DNA from: Desulfocapsa sp.
GTDB taxonomy: Bacteria; Desulfobacterota; Desulfobulbia; Desulfobulbales; Desulfocapsaceae
Reading direction: 5' to 3'
Length of the DNA stretch: 12,908 nt
Assembly: GCA_029942265.1 (NCBI GenBank)
Contig: JAOZTO010000025.1
Span: 1-12,908 of the forward strand
In this document: positions 1 through 6,469 of the stretch, piece after piece
Position numbering within the stretch: the stretch's first letter is position 1
How the letters are laid out: the number at the start of each line of letters is the position of its first letter
The notes under the pieces: model-generated
Told to the model about the DNA's origin: nothing
Database searches by the model: none
The model's input: the letters and a program-made list of their open reading frames with translations, nothing else
Position numbers and translations under genes: made by a program

Positions 1-1
1 T

Positions 2-820
2 ATGAAATGGTTTTGTCTGTTACTATGCATTGTGTTCAATTGTCTGATTGGTGTAAACGCTGTATTCGGTATGTCGTATCCAGAAGGTTCCATTGAACCA
101 CGGTTTGTTCCTGCTCAGCAAGGAGACGAAAAACTTGTGTACGAGATCTCCTGGAGTGGTGGTATTAAAATTGGTGATGTGTGGATGGAGGTTAATAAAC
201 TCGATGAAGCAGGTAGTCGTTTCGAGTTGCGTGTCCGTGTCAAGGACTCTGGATTATTTCATTTTTTCTATCCTGTTGATGACAGTTTCGTAACCATTAT
301 TGATGGAAAAAAACGTTTACCACTGAGCTATGATGTTATCCAGAAAGAAGGGACTGATTACACAGCAATACGACATACTACATATAATCAGGAAAAAAGA
401 ACTGTACGATATCAGAAAAATGAAGAGGAGCCTCAATTGTATATGGTTGATGGGGATGTTCATAATGAATTTTCCTCTTTCTTTATTACCAGGCTCCTGA
501 ATCTTGATAGAGAAAATTCCGTCACTGTTCCAACATTTGCAGATGATCGCAGGCATGAGGTTGTTGTGAAAACAGGTGAACGGACACGTCTTACAGATAC
601 AGTGAGAGGCGATGTGAATGTTTTTCCTGTGAAGCCGCTGATGAAGTTCAAAGGTCTTTACGATAAAGATGGTGACACTGTTGTTTGGCTCACAGACGAT
701 GATTGCCGAATTCCTGTTCTTGTTAATTCAAAAATTGTTATTGGTTCTTTGACTGCCACACTTGTCTCTTATTCGAACCCCTTTTGTAGTGATCAGAGCG
801 TATATCACAGCGAACGTTGA
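2..820 (+). CDS. Secreted DUF3108 domain protein
   Basis: A 272-residue protein with an N-terminal signal peptide: Lys2, a hydrophobic stretch to about residue 18, and a likely cleavage after Ala20 (VNA). The mature part is beta-rich and resembles the DUF3108 family of periplasmic or envelope proteins. The best match is the C-terminal run near residues 228-258 (VWLTDDDCRIPVLVNSKI, then GSLTATLVSY), which is the family's most recognisable segment. Family function is not established; members are often described as export-associated, beta-barrel-like domains, and I cannot assign a reaction. The start lies one base inside the window edge, so an upstream start cannot be excluded, but the complete signal peptide argues for this one. 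A weak 4-bp hairpin follows the stop. adk begins 154 bp downstream on the same strand and probably has its own promoter. Confidence 0.8.
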   Translation: MKWFCLLLCIVFNCLIGVNAVFGMSYPEGSIEPRFVPAQQGDEKLVYEISWSGGIKIGDVWMEVNKLDEAGSRFELRVRVKDSGLFHFFYPVDDSFVTIIDGKKRLPLSYDVIQKEGTDYTAIRHTTYNQEKRTVRYQKNEEEPQLYMVDGDVHNEFSSFFITRLLNLDRENSVTVPTFADDRRHEVVVKTGERTRLTDTVRGDVNVFPVKPLMKFKGLYDKDGDTVVWLTDDDCRIPVLVNSKIVIGSLTATLVSYSNPFCSDQSVYHSER

Positions 821-869
821 GGGCACTATCCTCATATTTACGGTTTCGGTTTATCTGGAAATATTCTAG

Positions 870-899
870 TTGAGATCAATTTCTTGCTATTGCTAATAT
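870..899 (+). promoter_or_regulatory. Candidate sigma-70 promoter for adk
   Basis: TTGAGA at 870-875 and TAATAT at 894-899 are separated by 18 bp, in the 154-bp gap before adk. The match is moderate (5/6 and 4/6 to consensus) in AT-rich DNA where chance matches are common. The adk ribosome-binding site AGGAGA at 964-969 lies about 65 bp further on. Confidence 0.3.
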
Positions 900-974
900 T
901 CTAAAAGTGTTTATATTTGCTCGCAAACCAAATGGTTGTAAATTCTACATTCAAACAATACACAGGAGAAGACT

Positions 975-1622
975 ATGAAACTAATATTATTAGGTGCCCC
1001 AGGTGCTGGTAAAGGAACGGTTGCCAAATTACTCACCAACATTGACGGTTCAGTTCAGATTTCCACAGGAGACATCCTTCGTGGCGCAGTCACTGCAGGC
1101 ACTGAACTTGGGAAAGAAGCAGAAGGGTATATGAAACGTGGTGATCTGGTTCCGGATACACTTATAATGGGAATCATGGAAACTCGTCTGCAGGAACCAG
1201 ATTGTGAAAAAGGTTTCCTCCTTGACGGTTTTCCACGAACAATACCTCAGGCCGAAGAACTGACAGCACTTCTTGAAAGGCTTGATATTACACTTGATAT
1301 GGCCGTTGAAATAGATGTGCCAAAAGACATCATTCTAGATAGGCTTTGTACACGTCGTACCTGTGAAAACCCTGAATGTCAGGCGATTTACAACGTAAAA
1401 TCTAATCCACCAAAAGTTGAAGGTATTTGTGACAAATGTGGAGCAAAAGCTATACAGCGTGAAGATGAGACAGAAGAGGCAATTAGCCACCGTCTTGCTA
1501 CCTATAATGAGAAAACAGCACCTCTTATCGGGTTTTATAAAGACGCCGGTTTGTTAATGAGTGTACCTGCTGTTTCAAGTGATGCAGTAATTGATGCTGT
1601 AAAAGGAAAGCTGAACATATAA
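975..1622 (+). CDS. adk: Adenylate kinase with zinc-type lid
   Basis: Cytoplasmic kinase that interconverts ATP + AMP and two ADP, balancing the adenylate pool. The 215-residue length is normal for the long (LID-containing) bacterial form. The P-loop GAPGAGKGT is at residues 7-15, STGDILR of the AMP-binding region begins at 30, and FLLDGFPRT is at 81-89. The lid holds four cysteines, C130, C135, C152 and C155, a probable structural zinc site. The first pair is spaced C-x4-C (CENPEC) rather than the usual C-x2-C, a small insertion in the knuckle. The start is supported by AGGAGA at 964-969, 5 nt before the ATG, and by the standard MKLILLGAPG beginning. A dispersed palindromic repeat starts 4 bp after the stop, and purC follows 235 bp later. 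Confidence 0.97.
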   Translation: MKLILLGAPGAGKGTVAKLLTNIDGSVQISTGDILRGAVTAGTELGKEAEGYMKRGDLVPDTLIMGIMETRLQEPDCEKGFLLDGFPRTIPQAEELTALLERLDITLDMAVEIDVPKDIILDRLCTRRTCENPECQAIYNVKSNPPKVEGICDKCGAKAIQREDETEEAISHRLATYNEKTAPLIGFYKDAGLLMSVPAVSSDAVIDAVKGKLNI

Positions 1623-1625
1623 ACA

Positions 1626-1784
1626 TTGATGGATTCGTAAAAACTCTTCATCTTCTTCGTTACTGCAAATTTCTTATCATTTCAACGTACTCTAGTACGC
1701 TGAAATGATAAGAAATTTCCGTGCCTCGAATATGAAGTTTTTTACAAATCCATCCTAATTTCAGACTTTTTACGAGTCTGTCAA
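1626..1784 (+). repeat. Palindromic dispersed repeat, full-length copy (family 1)
   Basis: A 159-bp imperfect palindrome between adk and purC. The ends form an 18-bp inverted repeat, TTGATGGATTCGTAAAAA against the reverse complement TTGACAGACTCGTAAAAA (4 mismatches). A second inner arm, TTTTTTACAAATCCATC at about 1739-1755, also pairs with the left end. The core at 1667-1718 is a near-perfect hairpin: about 25 bp of stem with a single A/C mismatch (1685/1700) and a CT tip at 1692-1693. A small hairpin, CAGACT/AGTCTG, sits at the right end (1762-1780). A shorter related copy lies in reverse orientation at 10009-10102. The structure is that of a REP- or MITE-like non-coding repeat. Mobility is inferred; no convincing target duplication was found. 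Confidence 0.8.
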
Positions 1785-1807
1785 CATTGGGTTGTTTTTT
1801 GATTTTG

Positions 1808-1844
1808 GGGGAGGGAAAACAGCCGTTTTCTCTCCCCATTTTTT
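1808..1844 (+). terminator. Strong terminator-like hairpin, possible purC attenuator
   Basis: A GGGGAGGGAAAAC / GTTTTCTCTCCCC stem (13 bp, one G-U pair) with an AGCC loop at 1821-1824 is followed at once by ATTTTTT (1838-1844). This is a textbook Rho-independent terminator. It ends 13 bp before the purC ATG and only 2 bp before the purC Shine-Dalgarno AGGAG (1847-1851). No promoter can fit between it and purC, so purC expression must come from transcripts that read through it. It could end the adk transcript, act as a regulated attenuator of purC, or both. Confidence 0.8.
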
Positions 1845-1857
1845 ATAGGAGAATAAA

Positions 1858-2748
1858 ATGAGTAATGCAGTGTTGGAAACCAACTACGAAGGTTTGGAGC
1901 TGGTTCATCGAGGAAAGGTACGGGATATGTATGCAATCCCCGGGCATGACGATAAATTGCTCATGGTAGCAACTGATCGTATTTCTGCTTTTGATGTGGT
2001 GATTGATGCTATCCCTGGTAAAGGAAAGGTGTTGACTCAGCTTTCATTGTTTTGGTTTGATCTTCTTGGTGATGTTGTTGATAATCATCTGATAACCGCT
2101 GACGTTAGTAAATACCCTGAAGTGTGTCATGCGCATAGTGCCGAACTTGATGGCAGGTCTATGCTGGTGCATAAGACCCAACCTTTGACTGTTGAATGTA
2201 TCGTGCGTGGATATATTTCTGGATCATTCTGGAAAGCATATAAGCAGAATACAACTGTTTGCGGATTTGAATTTCCTGATAATTTGCAGGAATCAGATAA
2301 ACTACCTGAAGTAATTTTTACTCCATCCACAAAAGCAGATATTGGTGACCACGATGAAAATATCTCAGTGGAAGCCATGGAAAAAATATATGGAAAGGAA
2401 CAGACACAGCAGATAGCCGATATTAGTATGGAACTCTATAGCAGAGCCGCAGATTATGCACGATCCCAAGGCATTATAATTGCTGATACTAAGTTTGAAC
2501 TCGGTATGTTTAATGGAAAGTTGATCCTAATTGATGAAGTATTAACCCCTGATTCTTCACGATTCTGGCCACTAGATGAATACACCCCAGGTAAAAGCCA
2601 ACCTAGTTTTGATAAACAGTTTTTACGTGATTACCTTGCCACACTTGATTGGGACAAAAACCCTCCAGCCCCTAAAGTTCCACAGGATATTATAATGAAA
2701 ACAAAGAAGCGTTACGAAGAGGCGTTGCAGAAAATAACGGAAGGGTGA
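1858..2748 (+). CDS. purC: SAICAR synthase (phosphoribosylaminoimidazole-succinocarboxamide synthase)
   Basis: Catalyses ATP-dependent joining of aspartate to CAIR to give SAICAR, a step of de novo purine synthesis in the cytoplasm. The 296-residue protein belongs to the longer class (about 290-300 residues) rather than the short form of about 240. Diagnostic stretches are HRGKVRDMY (17-25), VATDRISAFD (37-46) in the nucleotide-binding part, TVECIVRGYISGS (111-123), DTKFELG (210-216) and DEVLTPDSSRFW (226-237). The start is fixed by AGGAG at 1847-1851, 6 nt before the ATG. The gene stands alone, convergent with tRNA-Leu(UAA). Its leader carries a terminator-like hairpin, so premature termination is the most visible possible control. 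No known purine riboswitch core was recognised upstream. Confidence 0.97.
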   Translation: MSNAVLETNYEGLELVHRGKVRDMYAIPGHDDKLLMVATDRISAFDVVIDAIPGKGKVLTQLSLFWFDLLGDVVDNHLITADVSKYPEVCHAHSAELDGRSMLVHKTQPLTVECIVRGYISGSFWKAYKQNTTVCGFEFPDNLQESDKLPEVIFTPSTKADIGDHDENISVEAMEKIYGKEQTQQIADISMELYSRAADYARSQGIIIADTKFELGMFNGKLILIDEVLTPDSSRFWPLDEYTPGKSQPSFDKQFLRDYLATLDWDKNPPAPKVPQDIIMKTKKRYEEALQKITEG

Positions 2749-2754
2749 AGAATA

Positions 2755-2772
2755 AGGAAAATAATATTTCCT
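2755..2772. terminator. Weak bidirectional hairpin between purC and tRNA-Leu
   Basis: AGGAAA / TTTCCT with a 6-nt ATAATA loop lies between the convergent purC and tRNA-Leu(UAA) genes. It is short, AT-rich and lacks a good T-run on either side, so a terminator role is only a guess from position. Confidence 0.25.
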
Positions 2773-2803
2773 ATGCTAATTGGTTGAAAATACAGTGAAA
2801 AAA

Positions 2804-2889
2804 TGGTGCCCGAAGAGAGAATCGAACTCTCACACCCTAGGGGCGAGGGATTTTAAGTCCCTTGCGTCTACCAGTTCCGCCATTCGGGC
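2804..2889 (-). tRNA. tRNA-Leu (anticodon UAA)
   Basis: Class II tRNA of 86 nt including an encoded CCA end (2806-2804). The acceptor stem GCCCGAA pairs with TTCGGGC. The anticodon arm AGGGA / TCCCT encloses loop CTTAAAA, giving anticodon UAA. A long variable arm and TTCGATT in the T-arm are present. It lies 73 bp after the YbeY/PdxJ ORF on the same strand and may be read through from it, but a separate promoter candidate is visible. Confidence 0.97.
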
Positions 2890-2904
2890 ACAATTTCAAC
2901 TTGT

Positions 2905-2933
2905 TCTTACCATAGAGCTGATTTGTTTGTCAA
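2905..2933 (-). promoter_or_regulatory. Candidate promoter for tRNA-Leu(UAA)
   Basis: On the minus strand a perfect TTGACA (2933-2928) is followed 17 bp later by GTAAGA (2910-2905), a poor -10. The tRNA begins 15 bp beyond it. The -35 and position are good; the -10 is weak. Confidence 0.35.
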
Positions 2934-2962
2934 TTACCAAAAAATCTATTTTGGTGTGTATG

Positions 2963-4165
2963 TTAAAAAACTATTGAAGCATCACGAATAATCTTCCCCA
3001 TTTCTCGTACCGCCTGGTCAAGTCCCACAAAAACAGCACGGGTGATGATGGCATGTCCAATGGATAATTCTTCAATAGTATCCAGTGCTGCAATTTTGGC
3101 CGTGGTTTGGTAATCCAGGCCGTGTCCTGCATTGACTCGCAGTCCCATCTGATAGGCTTCCTCGGCGGCAGAGACAATAGACTGATACTCTCTTTCCCTT
3201 TCAAGCTCGCTTGTAGCGTCACAGTAGCGTCCCGTATGTAACTCAACGTAGGTGGCTCCAATCGCATGGGCTGCTTTCACCTGTTTGCTTTCTGGATCGA
3301 TAAAAAGTGAGACAGGAATTCCAGCTTTATCCATCCTGTTGATCGTTTTAGCCAGCTTCTTTTTTTGTCCACTTACATTCAACCCACCTTCAGTCGTGAG
3401 TTCTTCGCGTTTTTCAGGGACGAGGGTAACCATATCTGGTTTAAGGTCTAATGCGATATCAATTATTTCTTTATCGGCACCCATTTCAAGGTTCATTCTG
3501 GTTTTAATTGTTTCACGTAATAATCGCACGTCTCTGTCATTAATATGACGTCTGTCTTCACGAAGGTGAACAACTATGCCTGCTGCTCCTGCAAGTTCGC
3601 AAATGGCAGCGGCTGTAACAGGGTCAGGTTCGTTAACGCCACGGGCATTACGAACGGTAGCAACATGGTCGATATTAATAGCTAGGTGGGGCATTTGAGT
3701 ACTCCTGGAATTATGTAATTGTTTAATAAGTTTCGTTTCTAAATCCCACATGACCAGTGCATCCTTTTCGGACAATTCGTGGTCGTAGCCCATGAGGTGG
3801 AGCAGGCCGTGGGTGATAAGCCAAGTGATACGGTCATGTAAGGAGACTGCAAGTTCTTCTGCTTCAAGCAAAGCTGTGTCAACAGATATTACAATGTCAC
3901 CTAGTTCTTTTATCCCTATTGATGCGAAAATAGAGGATTCAACCTCTGTGTCAGCAGAGGGGAAAGAGAGGACATTTGTTGCCTTATTTTTTCCTCTGTA
4001 GTGCGTGTTGAGCCAAGTTATCTCTTTGTCGTTAGTGAGAAGTATTGAAATGTTATAGTCGGTGGCATTCTGTTGTTGCATAAGCCACGTTGCACGTCTT
4101 TGTAGTAGCTTTTTATTGATTTGTATCGAACTATTACCGTAATTGATAGTTAAGTGAACAGGCAT
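2963..4165 (-). CDS. ybeY-pdxJ: YbeY endoribonuclease - PdxJ pyridoxine 5'-phosphate synthase, one ORF
   Basis: One open frame of 400 residues joins two normally separate proteins. Residues 1-157 are YbeY, the zinc-dependent 16S rRNA 3'-end maturation and ribosome quality-control factor. Its metal motif HGLLHLMGYDH supplies His119, His123 and His129, and NVLSFP is at 64-69. Residues 158-400 are a full 243-residue PdxJ, which condenses 1-deoxyxylulose 5-phosphate with 3-amino-2-oxopropyl phosphate to pyridoxine 5'-phosphate. It shows NIDHVATVRNARG, LVPEKREELTTEGG and a NAGHGLDY segment. Both halves look complete; only the expected ybeY stop is missing. The pdxJ ATG (3694-3692) still has its own AGGAG 7 nt upstream, so fusion and free PdxJ are both possible. 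The ybeY ATG overlaps the phoH stop by one base (TAATG) and has no clear Shine-Dalgarno, suggesting coupled translation. A sequencing or assembly error that removed a stop is the main alternative. Confidence 0.93.
   Translation of the reverse strand: MPVHLTINYGNSSIQINKKLLQRRATWLMQQQNATDYNISILLTNDKEITWLNTHYRGKNKATNVLSFPSADTEVESSIFASIGIKELGDIVISVDTALLEAEELAVSLHDRITWLITHGLLHLMGYDHELSEKDALVMWDLETKLIKQLHNSRSTQMPHLAINIDHVATVRNARGVNEPDPVTAAAICELAGAAGIVVHLREDRRHINDRDVRLLRETIKTRMNLEMGADKEIIDIALDLKPDMVTLVPEKREELTTEGGLNVSGQKKKLAKTINRMDKAGIPVSLFIDPESKQVKAAHAIGATYVELHTGRYCDATSELEREREYQSIVSAAEEAYQMGLRVNAGHGLDYQTTAKIAALDTIEELSIGHAIITRAVFVGLDQAVREMGKIIRDASIVF
3692..3706 (-). promoter_or_regulatory. Internal ribosome-binding site and start codon for free PdxJ
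   Basis: Inside the YbeY-PdxJ frame, AGGAG at 3706-3702 precedes ATG at 3694-3692 by 7 nt, an ideal arrangement. The downstream protein starts MPHLAINIDHVATVRN, exactly where stand-alone PdxJ proteins begin. The site implies independent initiation of PdxJ in addition to read-through from YbeY. Confidence 0.75.
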
Positions 4166-5148
4166 TATGTTCGGTTATTCTGTTTGGATTGAGGTTGATC
4201 CTCATAAGCACCAATAATTTTTTGAACCAGCGGATGTCGCACAACATCTTGTTTTGAAAATTCACAAAATTGTATTCCATTAATATCGCAAAGAATTTGT
4301 TTTGCATGTACGAGCCCAGAGCGTTCGGATCGAGGCAAATCAACCTGGGTCACATCGCCTGTGACAACAGCCATGGAATCAAAACCAATTCTGGTGAGAA
4401 ACATCTTCATCTGTTCCCGAGTGGTGTTTTGGGCTTCATCGAGAATAATAAACGCATTGCTCAAGGTACGACCACGCATAAAAGCGAGTGGGGCAATTTC
4501 GATGATACCCTGTTCGATGAAATCGCTACTTTTCTCAGAGCCAAGCATATCACTTAAAGCATCGTAAAGAGGGCGGAGGTAAGGATTGACTTTTTGGGCC
4601 AGGTCTCCTGGGAGAAAGCCAAGTTTTTCTCCGGCTTCAACAGCGGGGCGTGTGAGGATTATTGATTTGGCAAGGCCAGTGGTAAGGGCTGATATTGCCA
4701 TGGCAACAGCGAGGTATGTTTTTCCTGTTCCGGCAGGTCCGATGCCAAATACAATGTCATTGTTGCGGATGGCGTCAATGTAACGTTTTTGATTATGTGT
4801 TTTAGGGGAAATGATGCGGTTTTGTGCAGTAATATACACCTTATCCATGAAAATTTTTTCAAGTTTAGCAGTAGGTGTAGCTTCTAAAATACGTAAACCA
4901 AAGGCAAAATCAGAACTATATACTACAAAGCCTTTTTGTATAAGAGTATAGAGTTGACGGAGGAGATCCGCTACGAGTAAGACTTCATGTTCGAGACCGG
5001 TGATCGAAATACCACCACCTCGAACATGGATGGTAACGCCAACTTTTTGTTCAACGATATGAAGATTTCGGTTGAGCTCTCCATAAAGTGTTCCGGCAAG
5101 AGTATTATCGGAAAAGGAGAGCTCCTTAGTGAACTGAATAGCTGTCAT
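4165..5148 (-). CDS. phoH: PhoH-like (YbeZ-type) ATPase
   Basis: Cytoplasmic P-loop NTPase of the PhoH family (YbeZ type), linked to RNA metabolism and a usual partner of YbeY. The 327-residue length is typical. Residues 1 to about 90 form the small N-terminal KH/R3H-like nucleic-acid-binding region. The ATPase core has Walker A GPAGTGKT (137-144), TRPAVEAGEKLGFLPGD from 166, and Walker B FIILDEAQN (233-241), followed by TGDVTQVDLP (263-272). Its TAA stop shares a base with the ybeY ATG. It starts 6 nt after the stop of the selenoprotein gene, so all three are probably one operon. The Shine-Dalgarno (AAAGAA) is weak. The phoH-ybeY pairing is widespread and supports a joint role in rRNA maturation or decay; the precise substrate is unknown. 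Confidence 0.93.
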   Translation of the reverse strand: MTAIQFTKELSFSDNTLAGTLYGELNRNLHIVEQKVGVTIHVRGGGISITGLEHEVLLVADLLRQLYTLIQKGFVVYSSDFAFGLRILEATPTAKLEKIFMDKVYITAQNRIISPKTHNQKRYIDAIRNNDIVFGIGPAGTGKTYLAVAMAISALTTGLAKSIILTRPAVEAGEKLGFLPGDLAQKVNPYLRPLYDALSDMLGSEKSSDFIEQGIIEIAPLAFMRGRTLSNAFIILDEAQNTTREQMKMFLTRIGFDSMAVVTGDVTQVDLPRSERSGLVHAKQILCDINGIQFCEFSKQDVVRHPLVQKIIGAYEDQPQSKQNNRT

Positions 5149-5154
5149 TGTTCT

Positions 5155-6027
5155 TTAGTTAGCCGTTTTGGCAAGTTCCCCATCGATAAGTTTCTGTATA
5201 GCGGGAACAGTGCGATTACCAACTTTAATACCATTCACAAAAATTGTTGGAGTTCCTGTTACTCCAGCGTCTTCAGCATCACGGAGATCTTTGGCAAGTT
5301 TTTGCTGGATTGCAGGAGATGCCATATCAGTTTTAAATTTAGCCAAATCCAACCCTAGTTTTGTGGCTACACCTTCAATGTCTTTAGGTGTTAGCTTTGG
5401 CGATATAGCAAAAAGCTCATCATGGAATTCCCAGAATTTTCCCTGCTCACCGGCTGCAAGAGCTGCAAGCGCAGATGAGGCAGCATACTTATGGAAACCA
5501 AGTGGCATATTTTTTAAAACGATTTTTACGGTATCAGGATTGTTCTCGAGCACCTGCTCGAGTAGTGGCACAGCTTTGCCACAATGAGGTCATTCAAAGT
5601 CCGTAAAAACAGCTACTGTTATCGGTGCATTTTCTTTCCCAAGAAATGGTGATCCTGTTGTTGCAACGCTTACAACAAAATTTACTGATAAACTGGTAAA
5701 GCTATTTTCTTTGCTGTCTATAAGATAAAGTTTTTCTCCACGAGGAGCTATGTCAATATCGGTAACTCCGCTTCCAACATCAATTTTACCAAGAAGGTCT
5801 CCTGTGGATTTATACACTAAAACCTGACTTTGATTGGTGAGTATAAAAACTTTCTTACCATCAAGTGAATAGACAATGTCAAGAGGGGTATCAGGAGTTT
5901 TCCATGTTTTTTCAACCTGTAGCTGAACGGTACCCGGCTCATTTGTATCGACAGCAGCTAGTGCCGAAGATGTTGGAAATACCAATGCCATAAAGGCGAA
6001 GGCTGCAAAAGACTGTTTGTATCTCAT
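5155..6027 (-). CDS. Exported selenocysteine DsbA-like thiol-disulfide oxidoreductase (TGA = Sec146)
   Basis: Read through one in-frame TGA (5592-5590) the gene encodes 290 residues. Residues 1 to about 24 are a signal peptide (cleavage near SSALA). Residues about 38-115 look like two beta-propeller blades (LDIVYSLDGKKVFILTNQ; VTDIDIAPRGEKLYLID). A DsbA-type thioredoxin fold follows from about 132. The TGA falls in the active site: FTDFE-U-PHCGK, where homologues have CPHC. Sec146 and Cys149 would form a selenylsulfide redox pair, and Cys149 is the only cysteine. The cis-proline loop VTGTPTIFVNG gives Pro260. The frame stays open for 144 codons after the TGA. The start has GAGGAA 4 nt upstream. 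Two hairpins follow the TGA and could act as SECIS. It probably forms, reduces or isomerises disulfides outside the cytoplasm; its direction and substrates are unknown. A nonsense pseudogene is the alternative, less likely because the rest is intact. Confidence 0.88.
5545..5592 (-). promoter_or_regulatory. Sec UGA codon and candidate bacterial SECIS hairpins
   Basis: Counting the U of UGA as base 1, bases 31-48 (5562-5545) form a perfect 7-bp stem CTCGAGC / GCTCGAG with an AGGU tetraloop. The loop starts 34 nt after the UGA and has G at its second position. This fits the bacterial SECIS pattern as I recall it (loop roughly 16-37 nt from UGA, G in the first two loop bases) and resembles the fdhF loop AGGUCU. 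A second perfect hairpin, GTGGCA / TGCCAC with loop AAGCTG, occupies bases 11-28 (5582-5565). Both can form at once. SelB binding is inferred. Confidence 0.65.
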
Positions 6028-6043
6028 TTGTTCCTCAATTAAA

Positions 6044-6074
6044 ATTATAGTGTGAATTTTAAATTTAAAAGCAA
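6044..6074 (-). promoter_or_regulatory. Candidate promoter for the selenoprotein operon
   Basis: A perfect minus-strand TATAAT (6049-6044) lies 16 bp before the selenoprotein ATG, with TTGCTT (6074-6069) 19 bp further up. The spacing is long, and the implied leader of about 10 nt would just include the GAGGAA ribosome-binding site. The -10 match is good, but the region is very AT-rich. Confidence 0.35.
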
Positions 6075-6206
6075 GTAAGCTAGTAAATCTGTCTGTAGTA
6101 TAGTAATAGTCTTTGTTTATTGCTTTAGCAAGACAGAAAATGAGAAGGAATTAATGTGTTGCAAGGTGTAAAAAGAAGTTTTTTTTCATTGATTTGCGTA
6201 TCTGGC

Positions 6207-6235
6207 TTGACTGAATGGCAGATGTGAATTATTTA
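6207..6235 (+). promoter_or_regulatory. Candidate promoter for tRNA-Leu(UAG)
   Basis: TTGACT (6207-6212) and TATTTA (6230-6235) with 17-bp spacing lie in the divergent gap, about 55 bp before the tRNA. The -35 is good and the -10 weak. Nothing else was recognised between 6028 and 6289 besides the opposing promoter candidate. Confidence 0.35.
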
Positions 6236-6289
6236 CTAAAGGATTATTAATTAATATTTGATGATTTTTTGTATTGTTGTATCGAAAAT

Positions 6290-6373
6290 GCGAGGGTGGC
6301 GGAATTGGTAGACGCACTGGTCTTAGGAACCAGCGCCTTGTGCATGGGGGTTCGAGTCCCCCCTCTCGCACCA
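6290..6373 (+). tRNA. tRNA-Leu (anticodon UAG)
   Basis: Class II tRNA of 84 nt with encoded CCA (6371-6373). The acceptor stem GCGAGGG pairs with CTCTCGC (one G-U). The anticodon arm CTGGT / ACCAG encloses loop CTTAGGA, giving anticodon UAG. The long variable arm and the T-arm with GGTTCGAGTCC are present. It precedes tig by 96 bp, a tRNA-Leu/tig arrangement common in related bacteria. Confidence 0.97.
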
Positions 6374-6469
6374 CATAACACTGAATAGTTTGCGGACAAG
6401 TTCTTCGAAAGAAGTATGTTTATGCTGTGAATCAGTGGCTAGGTTAAAAATTACTTAAGGATAAAGATA

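Noticed and set aside
1622..1789. AACATTG at both ends of the repeat 1626-1784 as a target-site duplication
   Set aside because: The 7-bp match overlaps the terminal inverted repeats, so it cannot be a clean flanking duplication; chance is likely.
1626..1857. Purine riboswitch upstream of purC
   Set aside because: The conserved three-way-junction core of the purine aptamer is not recognisable; the upstream sequence is mostly the dispersed palindrome.
2780..2977. Plus-strand 65-residue ORF across tRNA-Leu(UAA)
   Set aside because: It is the antisense reading of the tRNA and its flank (RESNSHTLGARDFKSLAST-type text), a known annotation artefact.
5155..5571. Separate 138-residue DsbA-like gene starting at the GTG at 5571
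   Set aside because: It would lack the active-site UPHC or CPHC, the first strand of the thioredoxin fold and any signal peptide. The frame continues upstream through the TGA into a complete exported protein.
5565..5582. Proximal hairpin GTGGCA/TGCCAC as the SECIS element
   Set aside because: Its loop is only 13 nt from the UGA and has no G in its first two bases; the distal hairpin at 5545-5562 fits better. Kept only as a possible accessory structure.
6186..6374. Minus-strand 62-residue ORF opposite tRNA-Leu(UAG)
   Set aside because: Its sequence is the antisense of the tRNA (the familiar GLEPPCTRR-type spurious translation). No ribosome-binding site or family match.
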